DNA of 64,000 nt from the NCBI RefSeq assembly GCF_024498955.1, contig NZ_CP093311.1:744001-808000 (forward strand), written 5' to 3'. Within the stretch, counting starts at the first letter, position 1. Every line of letters starts with the position of its first letter. Below are positions 55,163 to 63,208 of this stretch, in pieces. The position numbers and the translations under genes were made by a program. The DNA comes from Thermomonas paludicola (GTDB taxonomy: Bacteria; Pseudomonadota; Gammaproteobacteria; Xanthomonadales; Xanthomonadaceae). The notes below the pieces were generated by a model. It had not been told where the DNA came from. It saw only the letters and a list, made by a program, of their open reading frames with translations, and ran no database searches.

Positions 55163-55536
55163 GCCAGCGACGGCTGCCCTGGCTGCTGGCCTACGACGTG
55201 CGTTGCCCGCGCCGGTTGGCCCGCCTGCATCGGCGTCTGCTGCGGATTGCCGCGCCGGTGCAATACTCGCTGTTCCTGTTGCATGCCACCACCGACGAGA
55301 TGACCCACCTGATGGACGAGCTGGACCGCGGCTGGATTGCGCCGGTGGACGACCTGCGCGCTTATCCCATTGGCGAAACCGGCAGCGTGGTGGCGCTGGG
55401 CAAGCCGCGCTGCCCGGAAACCTGGGCCGGCTGGACCGCACTGCTGCAGCCGCAGCCCGATGGCACCTACGGCGTCCCGGATTCCCCGCAAGGGACCTTG
55501 CAACTGCTTGATTCCCCGCTAGAATCCAACCCCTAG
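55159..55536 (+). CDS. cas2: Cas2 (second copy), with C-terminal extension
   Basis: 125 residues. YDV-type N-terminus (LPWLLAYDVRCPRRLARLHR), then APVQYSLFLLHATTDEMTHL and LDRGWIAPVDDLRAYPIGE match Cas2. It differs clearly from the first copy; the two are not recent duplicates. The last ~35 residues (from about QPQPDGTYG to the stop) are poorly conserved-looking and are encoded by DNA that must also serve as the array leader. The stop is 2 bases before the first repeat. Confidence 0.85.
   Translation: MSQRRLPWLLAYDVRCPRRLARLHRRLLRIAAPVQYSLFLLHATTDEMTHLMDELDRGWIAPVDDLRAYPIGETGSVVALGKPRCPETWAGWTALLQPQPDGTYGVPDSPQGTLQLLDSPLESNP
55498..55525 (+). promoter_or_regulatory. Predicted leader promoter of the CRISPR array, inside cas2
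   Basis: TTGCAA (55498-55503), 16-base spacer, TAGAAT (55520-55525): a good sigma-70 pair lying within the final codons of the second cas2 gene. Transcription would start near 55532, a few bases before the first repeat at 55539. Confidence 0.55.
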
Positions 55537-55538
55537 CG

Positions 55539-56686
55539 GTTCGAACGCTTGCCCCGCATATCGGGGATTAAGACCAATATGGGGCGCCACTTTCGCGCAA
55601 GCGCGGGGTTCGAACGCTTGCCCCGCATATCGGGGATTAAGACATGGCAGCGCAGTGCCAGGGGTGCGTGCTGGGCGTTCGAACGCTTGCCCCGCATATC
55701 GGGGATTAAGACCACGAATACCTGCGCGACCCGACTGGTGGCCGCGTTCGAACGCTTGCCCCGCATATCGGGGATTAAGACATTTGCCTGCGCGAGCAGT
55801 GCGAGGAAGCCGGCAAGTTCGAACGCTTGCCCCGCATATCGGGGATTAAGACGTGTCGTGCGTGACCGGCATCGTGCTCTTGGGGGTTCGAACGCTTGCC
55901 CCGCATATCGGGGATTAAGACACAGCTCGGTCCCCTCCTCGTCGGATAGCCCAAGTTCGAACGCTTGCCCCGCATATCGGGGATTAAGACCCCTCACATT
56001 CGGCGCAGGCTCCCCACTCTCAGGTTCGAACGCTTGCCCCGCATATCGGGGATTAAGACCGCTGGATGCAACCCGGGCTCGCCCGAGCCTTCGTTCGAAC
56101 GCTTGCCCCGCATATCGGGGATTAAGACCTGCGTGCTGCGTGATGTTTACGATCTTCATCGTGTTCGAACGCTTGCCCCGCATATCGGGGATTAAGACCC
56201 GAGGGCCCTGACGGGGTGGCGCTTGAAATGCGCGTTCGAACGCTTGCCCCGCATATCGGGGATTAAGACCGTTGTCTTTGACGTTTTTTGCGTCAATCAG
56301 CAGTTCGAACGCTTGCCCCGCATATCGGGGATTAAGACAGCGACGGTCAGCACTGACTCGATGCCTTCCATGTGTTCGAACGCTTGCCCCGCATATCGGG
56401 GATTAAGACTTCTCAATGCCCTCCATGTCGGAAGGCATGGCGGTTCGAACGCTTGCCCCGCATATCGGGGATTAAGACACGTCCCGCGTGCCCTTGTAGT
56501 TGTCGCCGCTGGTTCGAACGCTTGCCCCGCATATCGGGGATTAAGACGCCTCAAGCCTGAGCCAGTCGTACCCCTGCGGGGTTCGAACGCTTGCCCCGCA
56601 TATCGGGGATTAAGACCCTAACCCTCCGTACCAGCCGAGCTAGCTTTGGGTGTTCGAATTCTTGCCCTGCATATTGGGGGTAAGAC
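55539..56686 (+). CRISPR. Type III-B CRISPR array, 16 perfect repeats plus one degenerate
   Basis: 36-bp repeats at 55539, 55608, 55677, 55746, 55817, 55886, 55955, 56024, 56093, 56163, 56234, 56303, 56374, 56443, 56512 and 56581 are identical. Repeats start GTTCGAAC (a palindrome), contain the dyad CCCCG-CATAT-CGGGG, and end ATTAAGAC, the expected 8-nt crRNA 5' handle. Spacers are 33-35 bp. The 17th repeat (56652-56686) has several substitutions and a deletion, marking the trailer end, so the leader is at 55539 and transcription is on the plus strand. Cas6 (52641) should process it. Confidence 0.97.
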
Positions 56687-56719
56687 AGATTCGGGCAGCG
56701 CCACCTCCGCGTCCGGCCG

Positions 56720-56734
56720 GTTCGAACGCGTGCC
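56720..56734 (+). repeat. Decayed CRISPR repeat remnant
   Basis: GTTCGAACGC-GTGCC starts exactly 33 bases after the degenerate 17th repeat, so it looks like an 18th repeat of which only the 5' part survives. Confidence 0.6.
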
Positions 56735-56769
56735 TGATGCTTGCCGCAGCCGCAGTGATTCGGCGGTAT

Positions 56770-57117
56770 TTAGGCGTCCAGCTCCGTTGGGGACAACCCC
56801 AGCGCAATGCTGTCGCGGCGCTCCAGGCAGGGCCCGCACAGCGAGACCTGGCAGCGGCCCAGCCCGTACGGCAGGTGCACCGTGCCGGAGACCAGCCCGT
56901 CTTCATCGGGCTGGCCACAGTCGTCGCAGGCGTCTTGAATATTTGTCGCGTCCCCCTCGATGGCGGTTTCCACTTCGTCACCACAGTGCCCGCAGGTGGC
57001 CGTGGGGATGAAGATCGACGCCACGATCGTGCGGGCGACGACGCCGCACACGGCCTTGGTGCTGCCGCAGTCCGCGCAGCGGCGGTCCGCGCCGTGCAGA
57101 TAGATCACCTTGCCCAT
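56770..57117 (-). CDS. Hypothetical Cys-rich (zinc-binding) protein
   Basis: 115 residues, not recognised. It has four Cys pairs: C14-x2-C17 (RRCADCGS), C42-x2-C45 (ATCGHCGDE), C64-x2-C67 (DACDDCGQ), and C94-x2-C97 with a preceding Cys (SLCGPCLE), with C24 and C89 extra. The pattern suggests two zinc ribbons. It lies on the minus strand between the array tail and the cmr operon, last of three small genes after cmr6. It may be a nucleic-acid-binding accessory of the system or unrelated. Confidence 0.55.
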   Translation of the reverse strand: MGKVIYLHGADRRCADCGSTKAVCGVVARTIVASIFIPTATCGHCGDEVETAIEGDATNIQDACDDCGQPDEDGLVSGTVHLPYGLGRCQVSLCGPCLERRDSIALGLSPTELDA

Positions 57118-57346
57118 GTGCCACCTCTTGTCTGTCCTGGAACCACGTTAGCCGGGCAGCCGCACGGAACAAAACCGGAATGCAGCCGGACAGGCGCGGC
57201 GGAAGCGAGGCGACGGGGGCGTCCGGCACGGTTGCATGGCCCCGCAACCGGGGCCAATCGCCATCCGGCAGGCGGTGGCTCTGCGCGCAGGTGCGGGCGC
57301 AGCGGAGGGTGACGGCGTTGGGGCGCTGGCCGGGTTGGCCGGGCGC

Positions 57347-57694
57347 TCAATGGCGCGCGGGCAGGAACTGCAGGCGCATGGCGTGCAGCGCCGCGTAGCG
57401 GGCAAGCAGCGGATGCGAGACCGGCATCCGCTCGATGTGCGCGTCCAGATACGCCCGCGCCGCCTGCTCGTCGCCCTGGTCCGGGATCAGGCCGGCGGCT
57501 AGGATGTCCGGCAGCAGGGCGGCCTGCTCGCTGCAGGCCTGCGCCAGCGCCGCGGCATGCGGGCTCAGGCTGGTGCAGGCATGGACAAAGGCTTGCAGCA
57601 GGGAACCGTAGGCCAGCGGCAACGCAGTGCCGGCGTGTTCGCGCAGGCGCGCCAGTTGTTCCGGCGTGAATGGAAGATCGGCCAGTGTTTTCAT
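57347..57694 (-). CDS. Hypothetical helical protein next to the cmr operon
   Basis: 115 residues, not recognised; mostly alpha-helical with Ala/Leu-rich heptads (LPFTPEQLARLREHAGTALP, GSLLQAFVHACTSLSPHAAA). No signal peptide or membrane segment. Start ATG at 57694. It lies between the Cys-rich gene and the 2-TM gene, downstream of cmr6 on the same strand, but with long gaps (229 and 127 bases), so it need not share the cmr transcript. Confidence 0.55.
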   Translation of the reverse strand: MKTLADLPFTPEQLARLREHAGTALPLAYGSLLQAFVHACTSLSPHAAALAQACSEQAALLPDILAAGLIPDQGDEQAARAYLDAHIERMPVSHPLLARYAALHAMRLQFLPARH

Positions 57695-57821
57695 GCGGGT
57701 TTCCGGGTGCGGAATGGCAGGCGAGGGGTGGGATCGTCGACATTGTCCGCAACAGCCTGCGCATGACCTGCCGTGCAAGTTTGCAGCGGCCGCGGCCGGC
57801 CGAAGGCAGCAGGGCGCGGGC

Positions 57822-58055
57822 TTACATGCGAAGCAGGCTGCCCGCGCGCAGGGCGTCGCGCCTGGCCTGCTTGCGCAGGTCCAGTTCGGTCAGCAGGCTG
57901 ACCAGCAGCGCCATTGCACCGCCGATGACCAGCACCCATGCCATCGGCATGCCGCCCCAGCGGGTGGGCCCCAGCAGCCAATGGAACAGGCTGTCGATGC
58001 CCAGCAGCATGGGGACGAAGACGGATAGCTGGATGAGGAAGAGCAACAGGCGCAT
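57822..58055 (-). CDS. Hypothetical two-TM protein next to the cmr operon
   Basis: 77 residues: RLLLFLIQLSVFVPMLLGI and MAWVLVIGGAMALLVSLLTE are membrane helices, followed by a basic cytoplasmic tail (DLRKQARRDALRAG). The gap to the cmr6 stop is 100 bases. Membrane proteins in type III loci are sometimes cOA-responsive effectors, but this one has no recognisable sensor domain, so that is only a possibility. Confidence 0.55.
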   Translation of the reverse strand: MRLLLFLIQLSVFVPMLLGIDSLFHWLLGPTRWGGMPMAWVLVIGGAMALLVSLLTELDLRKQARRDALRAGSLLRM

Positions 58056-58155
58056 GGGATTCCACGATGGAGGGCCGAACGGTTGCCTTGGGCGGCAAAC
58101 CGCAGGGCGGGCGCAGCGATCTGGCCACCGCGGCCCGTCCGGCGCCCATTGCCGG

Positions 58156-58971
58156 CTAGCTGTTGCCGGCGGCCTTGAACAATCCGTAACCCGAGGTGGT
58201 TTTCCCGCCGATGCCGCGTTCGGAAAGGCCATGCATCAGGAGGGTGCGGGCGATTTCGCACCAGGCGGGGTCGCCTTCCAGCACGAACAGGAAGCTGCCT
58301 TGCGCGGCGATCTGCGGGGCCGGGATGGGGCTGTCGAAGTCGGTGGCGTCCTGCTTGCCTTCGCTGCCGTAGTAGTCGCCATGGTGCGGGGTGACGATCT
58401 CCTCGACGAACGGCTTGGCATCGCCTTCGGGCACCCACCAGGCGTCGTGGAAGATCACCGCGCCGGTTTCCTGCGCATCGGGCGTCTCCACGTCGTGCTC
58501 GTTGCCGAACATCCAGGTGAGGGCATCGCGGCGTTGGGCAAGCCGGTTGCGGGCCACGCTGCGCGCCAGGCCCTTCAGCGCGGAACCGGGGATCATGGGC
58601 ATGCCGTAGGCGTGCTGCACGGTGATGCCGGTTTCCAGCGCCGTCTCCCGGCTCAGGCCGATGTACAGGCGGCCGATCAGCGGCGCCTGGAACTGGATGA
58701 AGCGCGCGCTATTGCCGGCGGTGGCGGTCTTCCAGCGCTGGAAGGCAGCCTTGTAGATCCCCGATGGCGTGGTCTTGGCGATTTCCTGAATCAGCTGTTG
58801 CTTGGGGCCGCCTCCTTTGCCGGCGTCACCCTCTGTCTTGCCCGTCTCGTACACCGTCAGTCCACGACGCAGCAGCAGTCCTGCGTTGGCGGTGGGTTGT
58901 TTGATGAACTTGGTGGCGTCTGCAATGCCCTGTGCCCGCTTGAGCGCGTGCCGATAGAGTTCAATCGCCAT
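58156..58971 (-). CDS. cmr6: Type III-B RAMP protein Cmr6
   Basis: 271 residues. RAMP fold with the Gly-rich loop MPMIPGSALKGLARSVARN (about 140), GAVIFHDAWWVP, DFDSPIPAPQIAA and a C-terminal IGGKTTSGYGLF. It caps the belly of the Cmr complex. The ATG at 58971 overlaps the end of cmr5 by 11 bases; upstream in-frame codons are inside cmr5. Confidence 0.93.
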   Translation of the reverse strand: MAIELYRHALKRAQGIADATKFIKQPTANAGLLLRRGLTVYETGKTEGDAGKGGGPKQQLIQEIAKTTPSGIYKAAFQRWKTATAGNSARFIQFQAPLIGRLYIGLSRETALETGITVQHAYGMPMIPGSALKGLARSVARNRLAQRRDALTWMFGNEHDVETPDAQETGAVIFHDAWWVPEGDAKPFVEEIVTPHHGDYYGSEGKQDATDFDSPIPAPQIAAQGSFLFVLEGDPAWCEIARTLLMHGLSERGIGGKTTSGYGLFKAAGNS

Positions 58972-59350
58972 TTCTGCTGCCCTCGTCGTTGACCAGGCTC
59001 TGGCAGAAGCGTTTGAGCCAGGAGGCGGCATCCAGCACGTCCCGCGTCAGCAGGCGGTAGCGGGGGAGGTCGGCTCTCAATGCCTCCTGCAGCAGCGCTT
59101 CGCTGTTCGGAAGACCGGTCACCTTGGCCAGGTCATCGAAGTACTGCTGATAGGCCTTGCCCTTACCGTCCTTGCCGCTTTTGGCGGCGAGGAAGCCCAC
59201 GGCTTGGGCAAGTCCGGACTGCAGCACCATGGTGGGAAAGGCCATGGCGCGCGGCTTGTAGTCCTTCGCCAGATTGCTCGCGGCGGCGGACTTCACGCAG
59301 GCCAGCGCCGGCTTCGCCATCCGCTGGGCACGGGATTGGCGGTCGCTCAT
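58961..59350 (-). CDS. cmr5: Type III-B small subunit Cmr5
   Basis: 129 residues, all helical. KDYKPRAMAFPTMVLQSGLA and AVGFLAAKS are the conserved Cmr5 helix, followed by AYQQYFDDLAKVTGLP and RYRLLTRDVLDAASWLKRF. It forms the minor filament that binds the target strand. Overlaps cmr4 by 4 bases. Confidence 0.92.
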   Translation of the reverse strand: MSDRQSRAQRMAKPALACVKSAAASNLAKDYKPRAMAFPTMVLQSGLAQAVGFLAAKSGKDGKGKAYQQYFDDLAKVTGLPNSEALLQEALRADLPRYRLLTRDVLDAASWLKRFCQSLVNDEGSRNGD

Positions 59351-60231
59351 CGGGCACCCCCTGCGGTCAGGAAGCGCACCAGCCCGCGACCCACGGTGGC
59401 CTTGCCGCCGATCTGCAGCAGCTTGCCGTGGCCCACCCCGGCGCGCAGCTTGTCGGCGGTCTGCGCTTCGCTGCAGGGCGCATTGCGCACGCGGCCGGGG
59501 CCGATGCCCAGCACGCCCCACAGCACGCTTTCGGCCGGCAGGTTCTCTTCCCACCACAGCGCGCCCTTCGCCACCGTACCTGTCTCGTCGTTGATGCGGA
59601 TGCGGGCGCGGATCTCGGTGCCAGTATCGGTCAGGAAGCCGAAGTCAGCGTCGGAAAGCAAGGCGAAGTGGGCCGGGAACTGGTTGGCGGAATCCGCGTC
59701 GTCCGCGAACAGCGCCGTTGCGAAGTGCTGCGCCCAGGCATCCGCGGCGCCGGTGTCGGCATCGAGGTCAAGATCGTCAAATACCACCTTGCCGCTGTGC
59801 AGGATGAGCTCACTGCTGGTCGCCACCGCCACCGTACCGGGCCTGACGGTGGGAGGAACGGGCGGCAAGCCGGCCTTGCCCGCGCGGCGCGCATCGGCGG
59901 CGTAGCGACCGAGCACGAACGGGCAGGTGGCCCAGGCCATCACCCCGGCCAGCGAACGCACCGGCAGCAGCAGCAGGTGGGCGTCGCCGAAAGCGACCGC
60001 GCCTGCGTGCGCGCTGTCGGCATCGTTGATGCGCTCGGGGCCGAACAGCAGGGCCTGGTCGGCATTGCCAGCGAATTCGTCGCGTAGCACGCCCTTCAGC
60101 GCCGAACCCGGCACCAGCGGCAGGTTGGTGGCCTTCGCGCGCGCAATCGGCAGATCCACGGTGCCGACGGCCTGGCCGGTACCCACGTGCAGGGCGGACA
60201 GGGCATGCAGATGGAAGAGTTCGGTTTTCAC
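59347..60231 (-). CDS. cmr4: Type III-B backbone protein Cmr4
   Basis: 294 residues. The start is a GTG at 60231, overlapping the cmr3 stop (GTGA), ahead of TELFHLHALSALHVGTGQ. Gly-rich loops LPLVPGSALKGVLRDEFAGN and KATVGRGLVRF. The thumb/palm loop includes the acidic residue of target RNA cleavage (around RARIRINDETGTV); I infer the exact residue only by family. It is the repeated backbone subunit that cuts target RNA every 6 nt. Confidence 0.93.
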   Translation of the reverse strand: MKTELFHLHALSALHVGTGQAVGTVDLPIARAKATNLPLVPGSALKGVLRDEFAGNADQALLFGPERINDADSAHAGAVAFGDAHLLLLPVRSLAGVMAWATCPFVLGRYAADARRAGKAGLPPVPPTVRPGTVAVATSSELILHSGKVVFDDLDLDADTGAADAWAQHFATALFADDADSANQFPAHFALLSDADFGFLTDTGTEIRARIRINDETGTVAKGALWWEENLPAESVLWGVLGIGPGRVRNAPCSEAQTADKLRAGVGHGKLLQIGGKATVGRGLVRFLTAGGAR

Positions 60232-61397
60232 GGGATCTGGTCTCCAGAAAGGGTCGATTGCCACGGACGGGTCAGCGCGATGCCGAACCCGTCGCGGCGG
60301 TCCTGTGCGTTGTCGCTAAGGCTGGCAAGCCACAGTTGTTCCAGTTGGTCAGGCGTGCCCGCCAGCACGTCGAACCAGTAGGTGGCGCCGGCGGCGACCG
60401 CCTTGCGGGTGGCGCGGGGTTTCTGCGCGGCCAGATCCCAGCCGGATATGCCTTGCCAGCGCTCCAGTGCGGCGGCGCGCAGCTTCACCCGCAGGCCGGG
60501 GATGCCGGGCACCTCACCGCACAGATCGGCATCCAGCCAGCCGGGTTTCCAGCCGTCGGCGAACAGCGCCGGTGTGGCCAAGGTGATGGCGAACCCGCCT
60601 GCCAGGCGATCAGCCCAGCCGGCTGGTGGCATCAGACCCTCGCCGCCATGGGGAGACAGCCATGACATCCGGCGCTCGCCGCCGAAGGTGACGCTGCCCG
60701 CCGCAATGCCGGCCGGACCGCGGCCCATCAGGGCGAAATGGCGGGCTTGCCAGCCACCTTCCTCTTGTCGTGCCGGGCTGAAATCCAGCCCTTCGGTCTG
60801 GAACAGGCGCCCGGTCTCGCTGGCGAACGTGGTGCGGTCGATGCCGACGTGGGTGCGGCGCTCCACCTGCCACGGCTGGGCGGAGCAGCGCTGCGCGATG
60901 GCTTCCACATCCACCGGCTTGCCTTGCGCCCAGTCCAGCAGTGCGGACGTTGGCCACCAGGCAGGGCCGGGCTGTGGTTTGCCTTTGGACTTGTTTTCGA
61001 ACACCACCGGTGCAAGACCCGCAGGCAAGTCACTGCCTGCACCGTCGGCAAACCGGCCGGGCGAAAGCCGCACATAGGACGTGGTGCCGGTGACTTCGTC
61101 ATGCAGTAACACGGCATCGGCGGGCTTGGGCAGCCAGACCTCGACGGGCTGCCCGCGTTCGCATTCGACCGGGAAAGGGCCTGCGGCGGACAGCGCCTGC
61201 AGTTCCTCGCGGTGTGCGGTGTTGCTCCACGGCTGCAGACCGCGTGAGTCCATGATCTGGGTGCGCAGCAGGCCCGCGAGGGCGGACGGCCAGGGGAAGT
61301 TCGCGCCGTCGCGGCTGCCCGCACCAAACGGCTTGCCGGAGCGGAACACTAGCGGTGCCTGCGGTTCGATCAGATACCAGGTTTGATTCATGGTCAT
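60228..61397 (-). CDS. cmr3: Type III-B RAMP protein Cmr3
   Basis: 389 residues. N-terminal WYLIEPQAPLVFRSGKPFGA and a FPWPSALAGLLRTQI block, VGIDRTTFASETGRLFQTEG, and C-terminal RDGFGIALTRPW are characteristic. It sits beside Cas10 and holds the 5' handle. The start is the ATG at 61397, which overlaps the cas10 stop (ATGA); the ATG 6 bases later at 61391 is the alternative. Confidence 0.93.
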   Translation of the reverse strand: MTMNQTWYLIEPQAPLVFRSGKPFGAGSRDGANFPWPSALAGLLRTQIMDSRGLQPWSNTAHREELQALSAAGPFPVECERGQPVEVWLPKPADAVLLHDEVTGTTSYVRLSPGRFADGAGSDLPAGLAPVVFENKSKGKPQPGPAWWPTSALLDWAQGKPVDVEAIAQRCSAQPWQVERRTHVGIDRTTFASETGRLFQTEGLDFSPARQEEGGWQARHFALMGRGPAGIAAGSVTFGGERRMSWLSPHGGEGLMPPAGWADRLAGGFAITLATPALFADGWKPGWLDADLCGEVPGIPGLRVKLRAAALERWQGISGWDLAAQKPRATRKAVAAGATYWFDVLAGTPDQLEQLWLASLSDNAQDRRDGFGIALTRPWQSTLSGDQIP

Positions 61398-63208
61398 GCG
61401 TCCTCGCGGCCCAGATCCTTGCTGCTGCGTGCCGACAGCCAGCGGGCCAGCACCAGTTCGTCCACCAGTGCGCCATATCCCGTGGGATCGGATTCGGTTT
61501 GCCAACGCTTGCCGCGTTCCAGCAGTTGCGCCACCACCGACGCATCGATGCCGTCTGCGCCCCCGCGCTGACTGGCGTGTTCGATCGCACGCTTGACTTC
61601 CAAGGAAACGATCTCGGCATCGAGGCCCTGCGCCAGACCTGTCAGCCACGCCTGACGGATGGCGTACGCCAGCTTGCCGGGCAGTGATCCGTCGGCGTAG
61701 CGGCTGCACCATGCCTGCAGGCGGGTGAAGTCCTCGGGGGCGTCGAAGCGGGCACGCCACGGCACCACGTGGCCGGCGCGCACGTACAGCTGGATGCCCA
61801 GCGCATTGCCCTGGCCGTTGCTTCCAGCCTGCCCCTTGGCGAATTTTTCCGCCGCATCGCCGTACTGGCGGATCAGCCCCAGTGGTTCCTGTACATGGCA
61901 GATGGCCGCGCCCACCCGCAGGCTGGGCAGGTCGTCGGGGTGGGGGTTGTCGCCGAGAAGAGTGCGTACGACATCCGCCATGGCCGCGTCGAAGGCTGCT
62001 GCCAAGGCGCGGCCACCGGCAACCACGCCAGCCAGCGGGAACAGCACCAGCAAATCCTCGCCCCCATTGAAGACACAGTGGCCGCGGTGTTCTCGGGCGA
62101 TGGCAGGCACCTTGTCGGCGAATGCAGCGATAGCGCGGGAGACGGCGGAATGCTGTTCGGCGGTACTTGCCTTGTCGATGAAGCGGCCCATCCGGTCGCC
62201 ATCGGCCACCACGATGGCCGCGTAGGGGCAGGGTTCCCCGTGTTGTTTCCACAGCGGACGCAACGTCACCCGCAGCGCATCCAGCGCCTGCAAGGCCTCT
62301 GGGGCACCTTCTTCCCGGGCTTCGCTGATCGCCGCTTCCAGGCGCTCGGGATAGAGCATGCCTGCATCGAATGGAAAATCCCCGTAGCAGCCAGCGTTGC
62401 CCTCGCTGCGGGTGGCATGGCCTTCGCCCACCAGCGGTGCATAGGCGTCTCGCAGGCTGGCAAGTGCTTGCGGATCGTCCTTAGACAGGTTCTGCAACCA
62501 GCCATCGGCCGCCAGCCGGGTCAGCGCGGTGAAACGTTCGCCCCGGCCCACCACCCGCTTGATGCAGCCCAATGCATCGAGCTGTTCGCCCGATGCAACT
62601 CCGAACTTGGGCGGAAAGCGCTTGCGGTTCTTCGGCAGTACGGATTCGCGCACGCCGTCCAACGAGGACTTGGGGACGCCGAAGCCCAGATCGTGGCCGG
62701 GTTCGAACATCGGCGCAAAGTTGCGGGTGTTCTTGCGTGCGCCCAGCGCGGCCTTGGTGTTGTCGTAGGCGCGACGGTAGTCGTCTTGCACCACGCACCA
62801 TGCGGCGAAGGCCTCGAGCGCATCGTCCACTTGACGCGCCCAAAGGTCGTCGCGCAGCTGGACGCCCGCCTGCTGCCAGTCGCGTAGCGCGTCCTTGGCA
62901 GCCTGGCGAAGATAGGTGCGCGCTGCGGCAATGGCGTGTGCTGCCAATGCCTGCGCGGCAGTGGCATCGCTCTCCAGACGGGCCAGCAGCACGTTGGACA
63001 GGTTGCTGTTCTCGTCGTCGTTCACGTTGAGAACGCGGTCTTCGACCGGGTAGATCAAGGCAGCGCCCCCGTCCTTCAATGCCTTGCCGGCAGCGCGGGC
63101 ACACTCTGACAGCAGGTGGCTGCCGGCCCACAGGTCGCGGCTGCGGCGGGCAGCGGCAATGAAGCCCTGCACCGGCCCGAGGGACAGTTCGATGAGATGG
63201 GTGGTCAT
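61394..63208 (-). CDS. cas10: Cas10/Cmr2, large subunit of the type III-B complex
   Basis: 604 residues. It opens directly with the palm-like start IELSLGPVQGFIAAARRSRD and LWAGSHLLSECARAAGKALK, so there is no N-terminal HD nuclease domain. Palm 1: VVADGDRMGRF (about 335). The synthase motif at residues 382-385 is GGED (CVFNGGEDLLVLFPLA; codons at about 62056-62065) where GGDD is usual. A C-terminal helical domain follows. It should make cyclic oligoadenylates on target recognition, provided GGED is active. ATGA overlaps on both sides couple it to cmr1 and cmr3. Confidence 0.95.
   Translation of the reverse strand: MTTHLIELSLGPVQGFIAAARRSRDLWAGSHLLSECARAAGKALKDGGAALIYPVEDRVLNVNDDENSNLSNVLLARLESDATAAQALAAHAIAAARTYLRQAAKDALRDWQQAGVQLRDDLWARQVDDALEAFAAWCVVQDDYRRAYDNTKAALGARKNTRNFAPMFEPGHDLGFGVPKSSLDGVRESVLPKNRKRFPPKFGVASGEQLDALGCIKRVVGRGERFTALTRLAADGWLQNLSKDDPQALASLRDAYAPLVGEGHATRSEGNAGCYGDFPFDAGMLYPERLEAAISEAREEGAPEALQALDALRVTLRPLWKQHGEPCPYAAIVVADGDRMGRFIDKASTAEQHSAVSRAIAAFADKVPAIAREHRGHCVFNGGEDLLVLFPLAGVVAGGRALAAAFDAAMADVVRTLLGDNPHPDDLPSLRVGAAICHVQEPLGLIRQYGDAAEKFAKGQAGSNGQGNALGIQLYVRAGHVVPWRARFDAPEDFTRLQAWCSRYADGSLPGKLAYAIRQAWLTGLAQGLDAEIVSLEVKRAIEHASQRGGADGIDASVVAQLLERGKRWQTESDPTGYGALVDELVLARWLSARSSKDLGREDA

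Noticed and set aside
55533..56621. Repetitive open frames on both strands across the array, with an approximately 23-residue period
   Set aside because: They are translations of the 36-bp repeat and variable spacers; spacer lengths that keep frame make them look like a repeat protein.
56735..56769. Leader at the far side of the array
   Set aside because: Repeats decay at this end, the handle orientation points the other way, and no promoter pair is seen.
61394..63208. Possible HD nuclease domain in Cas10
   Set aside because: The protein starts directly with the SLGPVQGF palm region and no HD pair precedes it in frame; cmr1 overlaps upstream.
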